A stretch of DNA of 64,000 nucleotides from Chloroflexi bacterium HGW-Chloroflexi-2 (GTDB taxonomy: Bacteria; Chloroflexota; Anaerolineae; Anaerolineales; Anaerolineaceae). The position numbers were made by a program, and so were the translations under genes. The notes under the pieces were generated by a model. The model was not told the DNA's origin. It ran no database searches and saw only the letters and a program-made list of their open reading frames with translations. Location: positions 186,001-250,000 of the forward strand of contig PHBY01000001.1 of the NCBI GenBank assembly GCA_002840735.1, given 5' to 3'. Numbering within the stretch: position 1 is the stretch's first letter; every line of letters starts with the position of its first letter. Below are positions 16,451 through 25,411 of the stretch, in pieces.

Positions 16451-17943
16451 AATTTTTCCTTTGTGTCAAATACCTGTTTCCAACCTTTTCCACCAATTAA
16501 TTGACCCAACTGGTCAAGTGTGGTTGTGGAAGCATCCATAGGTGGTGAAACATGACCACTGAAGAACACTAGAATACGATCGCTATATTGCAAAATCTCC
16601 TCTAAATCGCCTGAAATGAAGAAGATTGATGTCCCTTGCTGACATCTTTCTTTTAATTTTCCCCACATATAGATGGCTGATTCTATATCCAAACCACGCG
16701 TAGGATGTTCTAATAAAATGATGGATAACGAATTCTTAAGTAAGGATAGAGCAGCCCTTTGTTGATTCCCACCGGATAATGATTCAACATTTAAATCCGG
16801 GCGTCCAATAATGTGATACTCATCAATCATTTTTTCAGCTTTTTCTTTGAAGTAATCTTTGTCGATAAATAATCCCTTTTTTTCATCCCCAGCGATTGTG
16901 AAATGCTCCGCCAGGGTTAAACCAGGAACGAGGCCTTCTTCCAATCTGGAAGCTGGTAAAAAAGATACTCCATTTTCCATATATTCGAGGTAATTCTTAT
17001 GGGAAAGATCTTTCTCTTTGACAATTACCTTTCCTGAAATCGGCCTTATTAAACCTACACATGCCCTTAGCAGGATATCCTGACCGCTTCCTTCCATACC
17101 TGCAAGACCGATCACTTCACCGGCACGTAATTGGAAATTTACATTTTCAATTCTTAATGGGTATTGTTCTACATATAAATCTTTTAATTCTAGAACGACT
17201 TTCTCTTGTGATAAATTATTCCGTTCTCCCAATGTTATGACTTTTCCAAACATCATCTCAACTAATTCATCCGAATCAAATGGTGCTGGAACCTCACCAA
17301 CCAAAATACCTTTTCTTAATATTGCTACCCTTGAACAGAGCGCTTCGACATCTTCCAACTTGTGAGAGACAAAAATGATCGTTTTTCCTTGTTCAGCTAG
17401 AATTTTAAGAGCAGCAAATAACTTTTCTTTTTGAAGTGAGCTGATACCAGTAGTTGGCTCATCCAATATTAAAGCATTAGCTCCCATCCATAATAATCTG
17501 AGGATTTCTAATTGTTGCCTTTCACCAACAGTCAAAGTATCAACATAAGCTTCCGGATCCAACGAAAAACCAAATTTTTTCTGTAATTCTTCAAAATCCT
17601 TCATCGTGGATTTATAAGATGGAACAAGACCACCTTTTTGACCAACTATAAAATTTTCAATCAATCGCATTGGAGGGAAATCCAAAGGATCTTGATGCAA
17701 CATGCCTATCCCATAATTAATCGCATCTGCTGGAGAATCAATTGTAACCACTTTATCATCCAATAAAATTTCTCCAGAATCTGGTTGAATAAATCCAGAT
17801 AATACTTTCATCAATGTGCTTTTTCCTGCACCATTTTCACCTAATATTCCGAAAATTGATCCACTTTTTATTGAAAGGTTAATATCAACATTGGCATGAA
17901 CTGGCCCAAAATGCTTATTAATATTTTTAAATTCTACGTTCAT
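16447..17943 (-). CDS. Duplicated ABC ATPase of a BMP-type nucleoside importer
   Basis: A 498-residue protein with two nucleotide-binding domains, as in NupO/RbsA-like importers. Domain 1 has GENGAGKST, VGERQQLEIL and LILDEPTTG. Domain 2 has a divergent P-loop region GMEGSGQD, the signature LSGGNQQRAALS and, in place of LLDEP, the sequence LLEHP, so the second hydrolysis site may be inactive. The track starts at 17979, but those first 12 codons run into the terminator hairpin at 17961-17991. The ATG at 17943 is preceded by AGGGA and begins MNVEFKNINKHFG, like family members. Confidence 0.93.
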   Translation of the reverse strand: MNVEFKNINKHFGPVHANVDINLSIKSGSIFGILGENGAGKSTLMKVLSGFIQPDSGEILLDDKVVTIDSPADAINYGIGMLHQDPLDFPPMRLIENFIVGQKGGLVPSYKSTMKDFEELQKKFGFSLDPEAYVDTLTVGERQQLEILRLLWMGANALILDEPTTGISSLQKEKLFAALKILAEQGKTIIFVSHKLEDVEALCSRVAILRKGILVGEVPAPFDSDELVEMMFGKVITLGERNNLSQEKVVLELKDLYVEQYPLRIENVNFQLRAGEVIGLAGMEGSGQDILLRACVGLIRPISGKVIVKEKDLSHKNYLEYMENGVSFLPASRLEEGLVPGLTLAEHFTIAGDEKKGLFIDKDYFKEKAEKMIDEYHIIGRPDLNVESLSGGNQQRAALSLLKNSLSIILLEHPTRGLDIESAIYMWGKLKERCQQGTSIFFISGDLEEILQYSDRILVFFSGHVSPPMDASTTTLDQLGQLIGGKGWKQVFDTKEKL

Positions 17944-17960
17944 TTTTTCCCTTTTAATTT

Positions 17961-17991
17961 TTAAAAAAGGGGAAGACATTACGTCTTCCCC
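17961..17991 (-). terminator. Intercistronic terminator between bmpA and the ATPase gene
   Basis: A perfect 9-bp stem, GGGGAAGAC / GTCTTCCCC, with a 5-nt loop is followed on the minus strand by TTTTTTAA. Partial termination here would let the binding protein be made in excess over the membrane components, a common design in ABC operons. Confidence 0.85.
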
Positions 17992-18009
17992 TTTTCTTCT
18001 TCAGGTAAT

Positions 18010-19296
18010 TTATTCTGAACGGCCTTCCATACCTTCCAATAATTGAGGAAGATACCAAATTTCTACATCAGCTGCTGCTTGTCCTTCAGCCAGGAATTCG
18101 GTTCCATCCTGATAATTCAATGGCCCAGACCAAAGGTTCAATCCACCTGCTAATTCAGCGATGAATTGATCAAGTAAAGGTTTTGCATCTGCTGACATTG
18201 CTGGTCCACTTAAATAACCAACTGCAGACTTGTCATGATCATTGATGTCTTCCCAACTGGGAGGCATCCACTCAAATGCTGATTTCCATGTTCCTTCCAT
18301 CGCGCTGATTACATAGCGAGCATAAGAAGGTCCCCAATTAAAGTAAGGTACACCCAGACAAACATCTGGAGCTTCATCACAAGCACCGACAAAATCATAC
18401 GGGATTGCAAAAACTTGCTTACCTTCACTGGTGGCTTTTCTGGCTTCTACGAGACCTTCGGTTGTATCAATACCAGAAATGATGACATCAGCCCCAGAAT
18501 TGATGAATTCATTGGCAACCTGAGTTGGATCTTCGGTAAATCCGGGGATATTGAACCAGAATCCAATCCAGGTAACACGGAAGCTAAGGTCAGCCGGATC
18601 TTTTTCCAGGTAGTTTTCCCAACAATAGCGAGCACCCAGGTAGGCGGATGAAGCCAAACGGCGTGTTTCTTCATTAATCAATGGCCCAAGATAACCAATG
18701 GATCCAGTTTGAGTATGTAAAGCAGCATCACATCCAGCAATCATTTTCCCGTATTCCATACCACCCATCAGATTAGCCATATTCGCCAAAGCTTGATAAT
18801 TTTCGCCTTCAGTCCATACAGTATCGCCTGAGGCATGGATAACGAAAATATCAGGATGGTTTTTCGTAAATTCAACTGCATCATCTTTCATATCATCCGA
18901 GTTGAAAACAACCAGTTTGGCTCCTTGTTGAATCAATTCTTCGCCTAATTGAGCTGCGGTTGTTCCGGGACGATCGGCAGTATTAACCTTATCCAGATAA
19001 ATCATTTTGGTGCCAGGAACATTAGCGACTACATACTCGCCAGCTTCATAATGCGCCTGACTATAACCTTTGTCGTTGTACGGTCCGACCAATAATAAGC
19101 CAAAAATGAACTCTTCTGCAGGTGCAGCGGGTTCTTCTGCAGGTGCAGCGGGTTCTTCTACAGGAGCAACTGGTTCTTCTACTGGTGCAGCGGGCTCTTG
19201 AGGAGCAACGGGTTCAGCAGCTGGTTGACAGGCTGATAAAACCAGCGCCATCACCATTAATAAAGCAATTACGGTCCAAGCAAACTTCTTTTTCAT
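18010..19296 (-). CDS. BMP-family (PnrA-like) substrate-binding lipoprotein
   Basis: A 428-residue extracytoplasmic lipoprotein that should capture purine nucleosides or bases for the downstream importer. A Lys-rich start and a hydrophobic helix end in the lipobox VLSAC (C23). A low-complexity Pro-Ala-Glu linker follows, then the BMP domain with FIFGLLLVGPYNDKGYSQAH and FVIHASGDT. The track start at 19311 is a TTG inside the ribosome-binding region. The ATG at 19296 has AAGGAG six bases upstream and is preferred. The ligand is inferred from family and from the deaminase neighbours. Confidence 0.93.
   Translation of the reverse strand: MKKKFAWTVIALLMVMALVLSACQPAAEPVAPQEPAAPVEEPVAPVEEPAAPAEEPAAPAEEFIFGLLLVGPYNDKGYSQAHYEAGEYVVANVPGTKMIYLDKVNTADRPGTTAAQLGEELIQQGAKLVVFNSDDMKDDAVEFTKNHPDIFVIHASGDTVWTEGENYQALANMANLMGGMEYGKMIAGCDAALHTQTGSIGYLGPLINEETRRLASSAYLGARYCWENYLEKDPADLSFRVTWIGFWFNIPGFTEDPTQVANEFINSGADVIISGIDTTEGLVEARKATSEGKQVFAIPYDFVGACDEAPDVCLGVPYFNWGPSYARYVISAMEGTWKSAFEWMPPSWEDINDHDKSAVGYLSGPAMSADAKPLLDQFIAELAGGLNLWSGPLNYQDGTEFLAEGQAAADVEIWYLPQLLEGMEGRSE
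19114..19197 (-). repeat. Four 21-bp tandem repeats encoding the lipoprotein linker
   Basis: Four successive 21-bp units (19114-19134, 19135-19155, 19156-19176, 19177-19197) encode Pro-Ala-Glu-rich heptads between the lipid anchor and the binding domain. The first two units are nearly identical, so slippage could vary linker length without breaking the frame. Confidence 0.8.
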
Positions 19297-19458
19297 TTTT
19301 TTCTCCTTCAAATCACAAATTTTTCATTTGGTTTACGACATAGATAAAAAAATTGAATATGCTGAAATTAACCACCTCCTCTCGATAAAAAACAATTAAA
19401 AGTTGATATTACAAGTAGAAAATTTAATGTTCTGGAAAGTTAAGATGAAATTTTTAAT

Positions 19459-19473
19459 ACCATTAATAATGGT
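19459..19473. promoter_or_regulatory. Perfect 15-bp palindrome in the bmpA upstream region
   Basis: ACCATTA-A-TAATGGT is a perfect inverted repeat with one central base. It lies about 165 nt before the bmpA start, in the 277-nt gap between bmpA and arcC. It differs from the GntR-type operator seen elsewhere. No convincing bmpA promoter hexamers were found. A strong AGGAGGTGG sequence with no start codon beside it lies at 19371-19379. Confidence 0.35.
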
Positions 19474-19536
19474 GATTGAATTATTTTACATGATTCTAAA
19501 AGGAATGAAATATTTATTAATCAAAAAAATGTTTAT

Positions 19537-19561
19537 GGGATTCCCAGGTAAAGGGAATCCC
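19537..19561 (-). terminator. Terminator after carbamate kinase
   Basis: A perfect 9-bp stem, GGGATTCCC / GGGAATCCC, with a 7-nt loop lies 13 nt past the arcC stop. On the minus strand the tail is ATAAACATTTTTTTG, so the T-run is offset by a few bases. It ends the 8-oxoguanine deaminase-ade-gntR-ygeY-ygeW-arcC transcript. Confidence 0.7.
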
Positions 19562-19573
19562 TGTTTGAACGAA

Positions 19574-20521
19574 TTATTCTCTGGTAATCCAGGTACCAGT
19601 TAAACCTTGCAATGCTCTACCAATATTCTCAGGATTGGTGATTAAAGCCTTCTTCCCACCATTTTCAAGGAATTTGATAATTGCTTCAATTTTTGGTAAC
19701 ATACTACCTTTGGCAAAATGGCCATCTGCAGCATATTGTTTTGCTTCTTCCAGGGTTAATTTTTCCAGCCACTTTTGATCTGGCTTGTTGAAATTGATGG
19801 CTACTTTCTCAACCGCGGTACTGATGACAAACAAATCAGCGCCAATCATTGTTGCCAATAACGATGAGCCAAAGTCCTTGTCAATCACTGCTTCCACACC
19901 TTCAATATCTCCATTCGGTTCACGCACAACCGGGATTCCACCACCACCCACGCCGACAACGATGATGCCAGCGTCAATTAATGCTTTGATGGCATCTTTT
20001 TCGAGAATATCAATGGGTTTGGGTGATGCAACGACTCGTCGCCAACCGCGACCAGCATCTTCAACCACTACCCAACCATCTTCGGAAGCACGTCGTTTGG
20101 CTTCTTCTTCACCCATGAATGAGCCAATAGGTTTGGTCGGATGTTGGAAAGCATCATCATTTCTATCAACAACTGTTTGAGTCACGACCGCAGCTACTTG
20201 TTTATCCATTTTGCGGTTTTTGAATTCATTGGTTAATGCTCTGGCGAACATATAACCAATCGCACCCTGAGAATCAGCACCACAATAATCCAATGGTACT
20301 TCATGTAACTCATGTGCTGAAAGTTCTGATCTTCTGAGAATGAAACCAACCTGTGGTCCATTACCGTGTGTGACAACAACGTTCCAACCCTGTGCGATCA
20401 TTTCAGCAATATGGTGCATCGATTCTGCCCCAGCTTCATATTGATCCGGAACTGTTTTGTGGTTATTGTCTTTAATTAACGAATTTCCACCAACTGCTAC
20501 TACTGCTACGCCTTTACTCAT
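19574..20521 (-). CDS. arcC: Carbamate kinase
   Basis: A 315-residue amino-acid-kinase-fold enzyme that forms ATP from carbamoyl phosphate and ADP. Signature parts are VVAVGGNSLI at the N-terminus, THGNGPQVG, and the carbamate-kinase segment GIIVVGVGGGGIPVV followed by VIDKD. Length is normal. It is 24 nt downstream of the YgeW-type carbamoyltransferase, with a GGAGGAAG ribosome-binding site. The pairing suggests energy conservation from ureide-derived carbamoyl phosphate, as proposed for E. coli YqeA next to YgeW. No arginine deiminase is present nearby, which argues against an arginine pathway. Confidence 0.95.
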   Translation of the reverse strand: MSKGVAVVAVGGNSLIKDNNHKTVPDQYEAGAESMHHIAEMIAQGWNVVVTHGNGPQVGFILRRSELSAHELHEVPLDYCGADSQGAIGYMFARALTNEFKNRKMDKQVAAVVTQTVVDRNDDAFQHPTKPIGSFMGEEEAKRRASEDGWVVVEDAGRGWRRVVASPKPIDILEKDAIKALIDAGIIVVGVGGGGIPVVREPNGDIEGVEAVIDKDFGSSLLATMIGADLFVISTAVEKVAINFNKPDQKWLEKLTLEEAKQYAADGHFAKGSMLPKIEAIIKFLENGGKKALITNPENIGRALQGLTGTWITRE

Positions 20522-20545
20522 AAAACTTCCTCCAATAATATATTT

Positions 20546-21529
20546 TTATTGACCCATGGTTAAAGCATAGACAGCACTACATATATGCATTTTATTTTCC
20601 GCTTCATCAAAAATAACGGATTGTGGACCATCCATCACACCATCTGTTACTTCAACACCACGGTCTGCCGGTAAAGGATGCATAAAGATCGCGTCTTCTT
20701 TGGCCAGAGCCATTTTTCTCTCATCAGTTATCCAATGTTTGTATTTGTTAATTATAACACCAGCTTCGGTCGCATCCGTTGTGACCATCCAGGGACCCCA
20801 TGATTTTGGATAAATCACATCAGCGTCCTTGAATGCAGCTTCCATATCATCCACAACTTCAAAACCTGCCCCGGCTTTTCTAGCTTCTTCTTTAGCACGT
20901 TCAACTGTTTCATCAGAAAGTTTGAATTCAGGTGGATGAGCGAGAACTAAATCGACACCGAAGCGTGGGAATTGTAATGCCATTGAATTGGGTATGGACA
21001 ATGGTTTCTGATATGACTCAGCATAGGCCCAGGACATAACAACTTTCTTGCGCTTCAAATTCCTGCCTTTTTTCTCCATGATCGTCATTAAATCTGCCAG
21101 AATTTGGAAAGGATGATAATACTCGCATTGCATATTGAACACCGGTGCCGGAGATGCTTCTGCAACCAAATTCATATATCGATTTCCAATGCCCCAATCC
21201 ACATGCCGGATTGCAATACCATCATAAATACGACCCATAATCTGCCCTATTTCTCTTTCGGTATCGCCATGAGATATCTGTGTGGTACGACTTTCAATGA
21301 ATGCGGGATGACCACCCAAATGAGCAAATGCTGATTCGAACGCCGAGCGTGTGCGTGTACTGCTATAGAAGAATAGCAATGCCAATGATTTATCGCGTAA
21401 ATACGGGGTTGGTTGACGCATGGCACGTTTCATTTTTAAATCCCACGCCACATCTAAAATTGTATCAATCTCTTCTTTTGAAAAATCTAGATCGGTAATG
21501 AAGTCACGTCCTTGTAAACTTGTTTGCAT
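20546..21529 (-). CDS. ygeW: YgeW-type carbamoyltransferase
   Basis: A 327-residue member of the aspartate/ornithine carbamoyltransferase family. The carbamoyl-phosphate loop SSTRTRSAFE (about residue 55) is intact. The C-terminal loop reads HPLPADRG rather than the HCLP of ornithine carbamoyltransferases, so ornithine is an unlikely substrate. Segments such as QCEYYHPFQILADLMTI and MSWAYAESYQKP resemble the YgeW branch found with YgeY and YgeX. It sits between ygeY and arcC with a GGAGGTAAAAA ribosome-binding site. The likely direction is phosphorolysis of a ureido compound to carbamoyl phosphate. The exact substrate is not established here. Confidence 0.85.
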   Translation of the reverse strand: MQTSLQGRDFITDLDFSKEEIDTILDVAWDLKMKRAMRQPTPYLRDKSLALLFFYSSTRTRSAFESAFAHLGGHPAFIESRTTQISHGDTEREIGQIMGRIYDGIAIRHVDWGIGNRYMNLVAEASPAPVFNMQCEYYHPFQILADLMTIMEKKGRNLKRKKVVMSWAYAESYQKPLSIPNSMALQFPRFGVDLVLAHPPEFKLSDETVERAKEEARKAGAGFEVVDDMEAAFKDADVIYPKSWGPWMVTTDATEAGVIINKYKHWITDERKMALAKEDAIFMHPLPADRGVEVTDGVMDGPQSVIFDEAENKMHICSAVYALTMGQ

Positions 21530-21581
21530 TTTTTACCTCCAAAAATATGATTAATTTATTAATTTCAAGGTGAGCTTGGGA

Positions 21582-22802
21582 TTATTTATTTAATTGTAAA
21601 GTTACCAAGGATGGTATCAAAGCATAAAATACTGTTGACCGCACCATATCATCCAATGAAACAGAATCGTTGATCGTATGAGCTGTCTCCTCATCACCTG
21701 GGCCAAATCCAATACTGGGAATGCCTGCTTTTCCTGCCCAATAGATGCCATTCGTACTGAAATTCCATTTTCCAGCTGGCGCCTCATCCAGACCCATCAA
21801 ATTGCGAACTTCGAGACCTGCCTGTACCAATGGATGATCTTCATCAATTGCCCAGGCTGGGAAATACTTGTCTACCGGGAAAACGAATCCAGTGTAAGAA
21901 GGTTCGTCATAAAATAATTCTTCAACTGTGATTCTGTCTTTGAAATCTTCAGGGATCAAAGCTTCCACTTGAGCAATTGCCTGTTCCTTTGTTTCTCCAA
22001 ATGTCATTCGTCGGTCAATGTAGATAATCGCTTCGTTAGGAACTGCATTAATGCTGGGTGTTTGAACTACCATGTCACTGACTGTAATTTTTCCATGACC
22101 CAGGAATTCATGATCACCTAACTCTGGTTCCAGGTCGCGGATACCGGCGATGACAGGAATTAAAGCATAAATGGCATTGTCTCCCAGATGATTACTGGCT
22201 GCGTGGGCACTTCTGCCTTTCGCAGTCACCTTCATTTCTATGCGTCCTTTATGACCTCGGTAAACATTCATTTTTGTTGGTTCGCCAATGACTACAAAAT
22301 CCGGGCGAATTTTTGGATCAACCTCAACGAAGGAATTAGGGGCAATTCCATCGCACCATTCTTCCATGTTTCCAAAATAATAAGCAGTCCAGCCATCTAA
22401 AAGTCCGAGCTTGTTGGCGATCGATAAACCATAGACCATTCCAGGTGTACTGTTCTTCTCATCGCAGGCACCACGACCGTAAAAAATCCCATTTTCAATT
22501 TTTCCAATAAAAGGATCATGTGTCCATTCTTCCGGATCACCAATACCTACTGTATCGATGTGTGAGTCAAACACCATGACTTTACTTCCAGAACCAATTT
22601 TCCCCATGATATTACCCATCACATCAAATCTTACTTCATCAAAGCCTAATTTTTTCATTTCTTCAGCAATTCTTTCGCCAACAGGACCGATTTTGGAATC
22701 CATACTGGGAATAGCGACAATTTCGCGAAAGAAATTAATAATATCAGGGCGTGATGCTTCAACGTTTTCGATAACTTCTTTTACTTTATCTCTACTGACC
22801 AT
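21582..22802 (-). CDS. ygeY: YgeY-type M20 family metallohydrolase
   Basis: A 406-residue M20/ArgE-like dizinc amidohydrolase. Metal and catalytic elements are DSHIDTVG, GRGACDEKNST, the acidic pair in GNMEEWCDG, and the late His in ETAHTINDSVS. The family is annotated as a selenium-metabolism hydrolase because it co-occurs with selenium-dependent molybdenum hydroxylases. It would cleave an N-carbamoyl or N-acyl intermediate of purine breakdown. The track start at 22835 abuts gntR. I prefer the ATG at 22802, which has GGAGAG 7 nt upstream and begins MVSRDKVKEV. Confidence 0.88.
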   Translation of the reverse strand: MVSRDKVKEVIENVEASRPDIINFFREIVAIPSMDSKIGPVGERIAEEMKKLGFDEVRFDVMGNIMGKIGSGSKVMVFDSHIDTVGIGDPEEWTHDPFIGKIENGIFYGRGACDEKNSTPGMVYGLSIANKLGLLDGWTAYYFGNMEEWCDGIAPNSFVEVDPKIRPDFVVIGEPTKMNVYRGHKGRIEMKVTAKGRSAHAASNHLGDNAIYALIPVIAGIRDLEPELGDHEFLGHGKITVSDMVVQTPSINAVPNEAIIYIDRRMTFGETKEQAIAQVEALIPEDFKDRITVEELFYDEPSYTGFVFPVDKYFPAWAIDEDHPLVQAGLEVRNLMGLDEAPAGKWNFSTNGIYWAGKAGIPSIGFGPGDEETAHTINDSVSLDDMVRSTVFYALIPSLVTLQLNK

Positions 22803-22835
22803 CGTAGATCTCTCCATTCTAATTTTTTTTATCAA

Positions 22836-23588
22836 TTATTTTAATTCACCTACACGCCTCACAACCTGGAAGCGAAAATAACCTGGCAAAAAGTAACTGT
22901 AAGAATAATCTATAATTTTTCCTTCTGTTGAATATAAATAAGCTGTAAATAGCAATAAAACATCACCTCTTTGAATTTGTAAAGCCCGTGCAATATTTGA
23001 AGATGCCGCCTCAGCTTGAATGATTGTTTTTGAAACGGATAAATCTATTTTTTCACTTTCTATTAATCGATCAAGGACTGATCCGGTAAATCCAGCTGAA
23101 AGATCGGCATTCGTGAAAATTGATTCTGGTAGTACATCCACTAAATATGCCACTGGACGATTTTCGGCATTAATGACGCGTGAAATTTTGATTAATGGTG
23201 TATTTTCCTCAACATTAAGATTTTTTGCGTAATAATCATTCGCATTAATCTGGGTAATAACCAAATCCCCCATTTTTACATCCAGACCAATTTTTTCAGC
23301 CAGGGTTTCAATACTTTCCAAAACTTCGAGACCCGTTTCAATAACCTGAATGGGACCAACCACAAAGGTACCTACTCCCTGACGCCTGCGAATGATTCCC
23401 TGACCTTCGAATGTTCGCATTGCTTCTCTTAATGTAGCTCTTGAAACACCTAACATTTTTGCTAACAAGGGTTCAGATGGTAATTTTTCACCGTGGGGTA
23501 TGGTAGAAATTACATTTGCGAGTTCATTTTGTAAACGCTGAAATGATGTTAGTGAATTTTTTTCGTGCGTTTCCTGTATATGTGCCAT
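22836..23588 (-). CDS. GntR family regulator, HutC/UTRA type
   Basis: A 250-residue transcription factor. An N-terminal winged helix (about residues 15-80) contains LPSEPLLAKMLGVSRATLREAMR, followed by the wing GIIRRRQGVGTFV. A C-terminal UTRA effector domain follows (about 95-245) and ends in the typical DYSYSYFLPGYFRFQVVRR. It lies inside the operon between ade and ygeY, so it probably senses a pathway metabolite and regulates the local promoters. The palindrome TTGTC[A/T]GACAA at two of them resembles the GT-N-AC-centred operators of this family. Confidence 0.93.
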   Translation of the reverse strand: MAHIQETHEKNSLTSFQRLQNELANVISTIPHGEKLPSEPLLAKMLGVSRATLREAMRTFEGQGIIRRRQGVGTFVVGPIQVIETGLEVLESIETLAEKIGLDVKMGDLVITQINANDYYAKNLNVEENTPLIKISRVINAENRPVAYLVDVLPESIFTNADLSAGFTGSVLDRLIESEKIDLSVSKTIIQAEAASSNIARALQIQRGDVLLLFTAYLYSTEGKIIDYSYSYFLPGYFRFQVVRRVGELK

Positions 23589-23601
23589 TCAACAACTCCT
23601 T

Positions 23602-25392
23602 TTAATCTTCAATAATTACTGGTATGAATTGGAATTTGTTTACATCTACCAGACCTTTATCTGATAATCTCACTTCAGGAATTACAACCAGACCTAATAA
23701 GCTTAATTGCATATTTGGATTATTTAACACACAACCACATGCCTCGAAACCTCTTAAAACCGAAGATGCTTGATTAGAGACAATTTTGGCGTTTTGATTG
23801 GACATTAAACCCGCAATGGGTAAAGAAACTTCACCAATTATTTCACCATCTTTGAATACAACCTGTCCTCCACCAATTTCAGCTAACCGATTGACTGCCA
23901 AAGCCATTTGTTCTTCATCAGTTCCAGTAACAATTAATTGGTGCGAATCATGTGCTACGGTTGTTGCAATCGCGCATTTCCCCTTGAACCCAAAACCAGA
24001 AACAAATCCATTGGAAACCGAACCTGATCTGGTGTGACGCTCGACAACTGCTATTTTTGCGACATCCTGATTCGGATCAAGCGTAATCAGTTCATCCTTT
24101 ATGGGTAGTAACATTTTTAAATGTTTTGTCGGTGCCTGGTTTTCAATCACACCGATTACATTGACATGAGTAGAACCCTTTTTATTTGTTTTAATTTGGA
24201 ATACTTCAGGAGAAATTGGTGTCTCAATATTAACAGATTGTATTGCCCAATCTGGATATTCAATTTCAGGGAATTCGATCATATTTTCACCATTTTTGGC
24301 AACAATCATGCCTTTTGCTAAAACCAGTTCTGGGTGAAAATCATTAAGGTCAGGGACAAGGAGAATGTCAGCATATCTTCCAGGAGCAATTTGACCAATT
24401 TCTGTTTCCAGACCAAAATAAGTTGCCGTGTTGATGGTTGCCATCTGGATTGCCAGCATTGGATCAACACCCTGTTCGATTGTGTGTCGTAATACCCGAT
24501 CCATATGTCCATCTTCAACCAGAGTAGCTGAGTGAGAATCATCCGTGCATAAAATGAAGTTTCGAGGATCCAGACCGTGTTTAGTAATGGCTTTTACCTG
24601 TTCTTCGACATCATGCCAGGCTGAACCATAACGCATCATCACTTTCATGCCCTGTCTTGCTCTGGTGATCGCATCAACCGTTCGGGTGCCTTCATGGTCA
24701 TCCTGCGCACCTCCAGCAACATATCCGGAAAAAGGTAACCCCAAATCCGGAGAGGCATAATGACCGCCGATTACTTTGTCTGCTAATCTGGTTATTTCCA
24801 TCTCTGCATGTAATTTTTCATCATTATTACTCACACCCGGAAAATTCATCATCTCGCCCAACCCAATAATTCCATCCCAATTCATCGCTTCAGCAACATC
24901 ATCAGGAGAAATGGAGGCGCCCGGGGTCTCAAACCCTGGTGCGGATGGAACGCATGAAGGGACCTGTACAAATACGTGGTTGGGCTGCATCAATGCTTCA
25001 TCCACCATCAACCGAACACCTTTGAGTCCAAAGACGTTTGCAATTTCATGAGGATCTACCATCATAGTGGTGGTGCCTTTGGGAAGAACAGCACGCACAA
25101 ATTCTGTTACAGTTAACATCCCCGATTCTACATGCATATGCCCATCGATTAATCCAGGGACAATGAATTTCGATTCTGCATCAATAACTTTTGTAATGTC
25201 TCCAATACAATGGTCTGCACTCTCCCCCACATAAGCTATTCGCTGACCAGAGATAGCAACATCAATGTTGTTAATAATTTCCCCGGTTTGAACACATACC
25301 CACCTCCCATTTTTAATCACGAGTGAAGCAGGTTGTCTTCCCATTGCAACATCAACAAGTTTCTTGCTATCCTTTTGCTTGAATGGATCCAT
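23602..25392 (-). CDS. ade: Adenine deaminase
   Basis: A 596-residue amidohydrolase that converts adenine to hypoxanthine. The metal-binding HxH is in GLIDGHMHVESGM, followed by MVDPHEIANVFG, GLGEMMNFPGV, LCTDDSHSATLVEDGH and the Ade-specific C-terminal domain with TVAHDSHQLIVTG. Length is normal for bacterial Ade. It starts 19 nt after the 8-oxoguanine-deaminase-like gene and is followed 13 nt later by gntR. It feeds adenine into the island's oxidised-purine route. Confidence 0.96.
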   Translation of the reverse strand: MDPFKQKDSKKLVDVAMGRQPASLVIKNGRWVCVQTGEIINNIDVAISGQRIAYVGESADHCIGDITKVIDAESKFIVPGLIDGHMHVESGMLTVTEFVRAVLPKGTTTMMVDPHEIANVFGLKGVRLMVDEALMQPNHVFVQVPSCVPSAPGFETPGASISPDDVAEAMNWDGIIGLGEMMNFPGVSNNDEKLHAEMEITRLADKVIGGHYASPDLGLPFSGYVAGGAQDDHEGTRTVDAITRARQGMKVMMRYGSAWHDVEEQVKAITKHGLDPRNFILCTDDSHSATLVEDGHMDRVLRHTIEQGVDPMLAIQMATINTATYFGLETEIGQIAPGRYADILLVPDLNDFHPELVLAKGMIVAKNGENMIEFPEIEYPDWAIQSVNIETPISPEVFQIKTNKKGSTHVNVIGVIENQAPTKHLKMLLPIKDELITLDPNQDVAKIAVVERHTRSGSVSNGFVSGFGFKGKCAIATTVAHDSHQLIVTGTDEEQMALAVNRLAEIGGGQVVFKDGEIIGEVSLPIAGLMSNQNAKIVSNQASSVLRGFEACGCVLNNPNMQLSLLGLVVIPEVRLSDKGLVDVNKFQFIPVIIED

Positions 25393-25411
25393 AAATAACC
25401 TTTCTTTTTGA

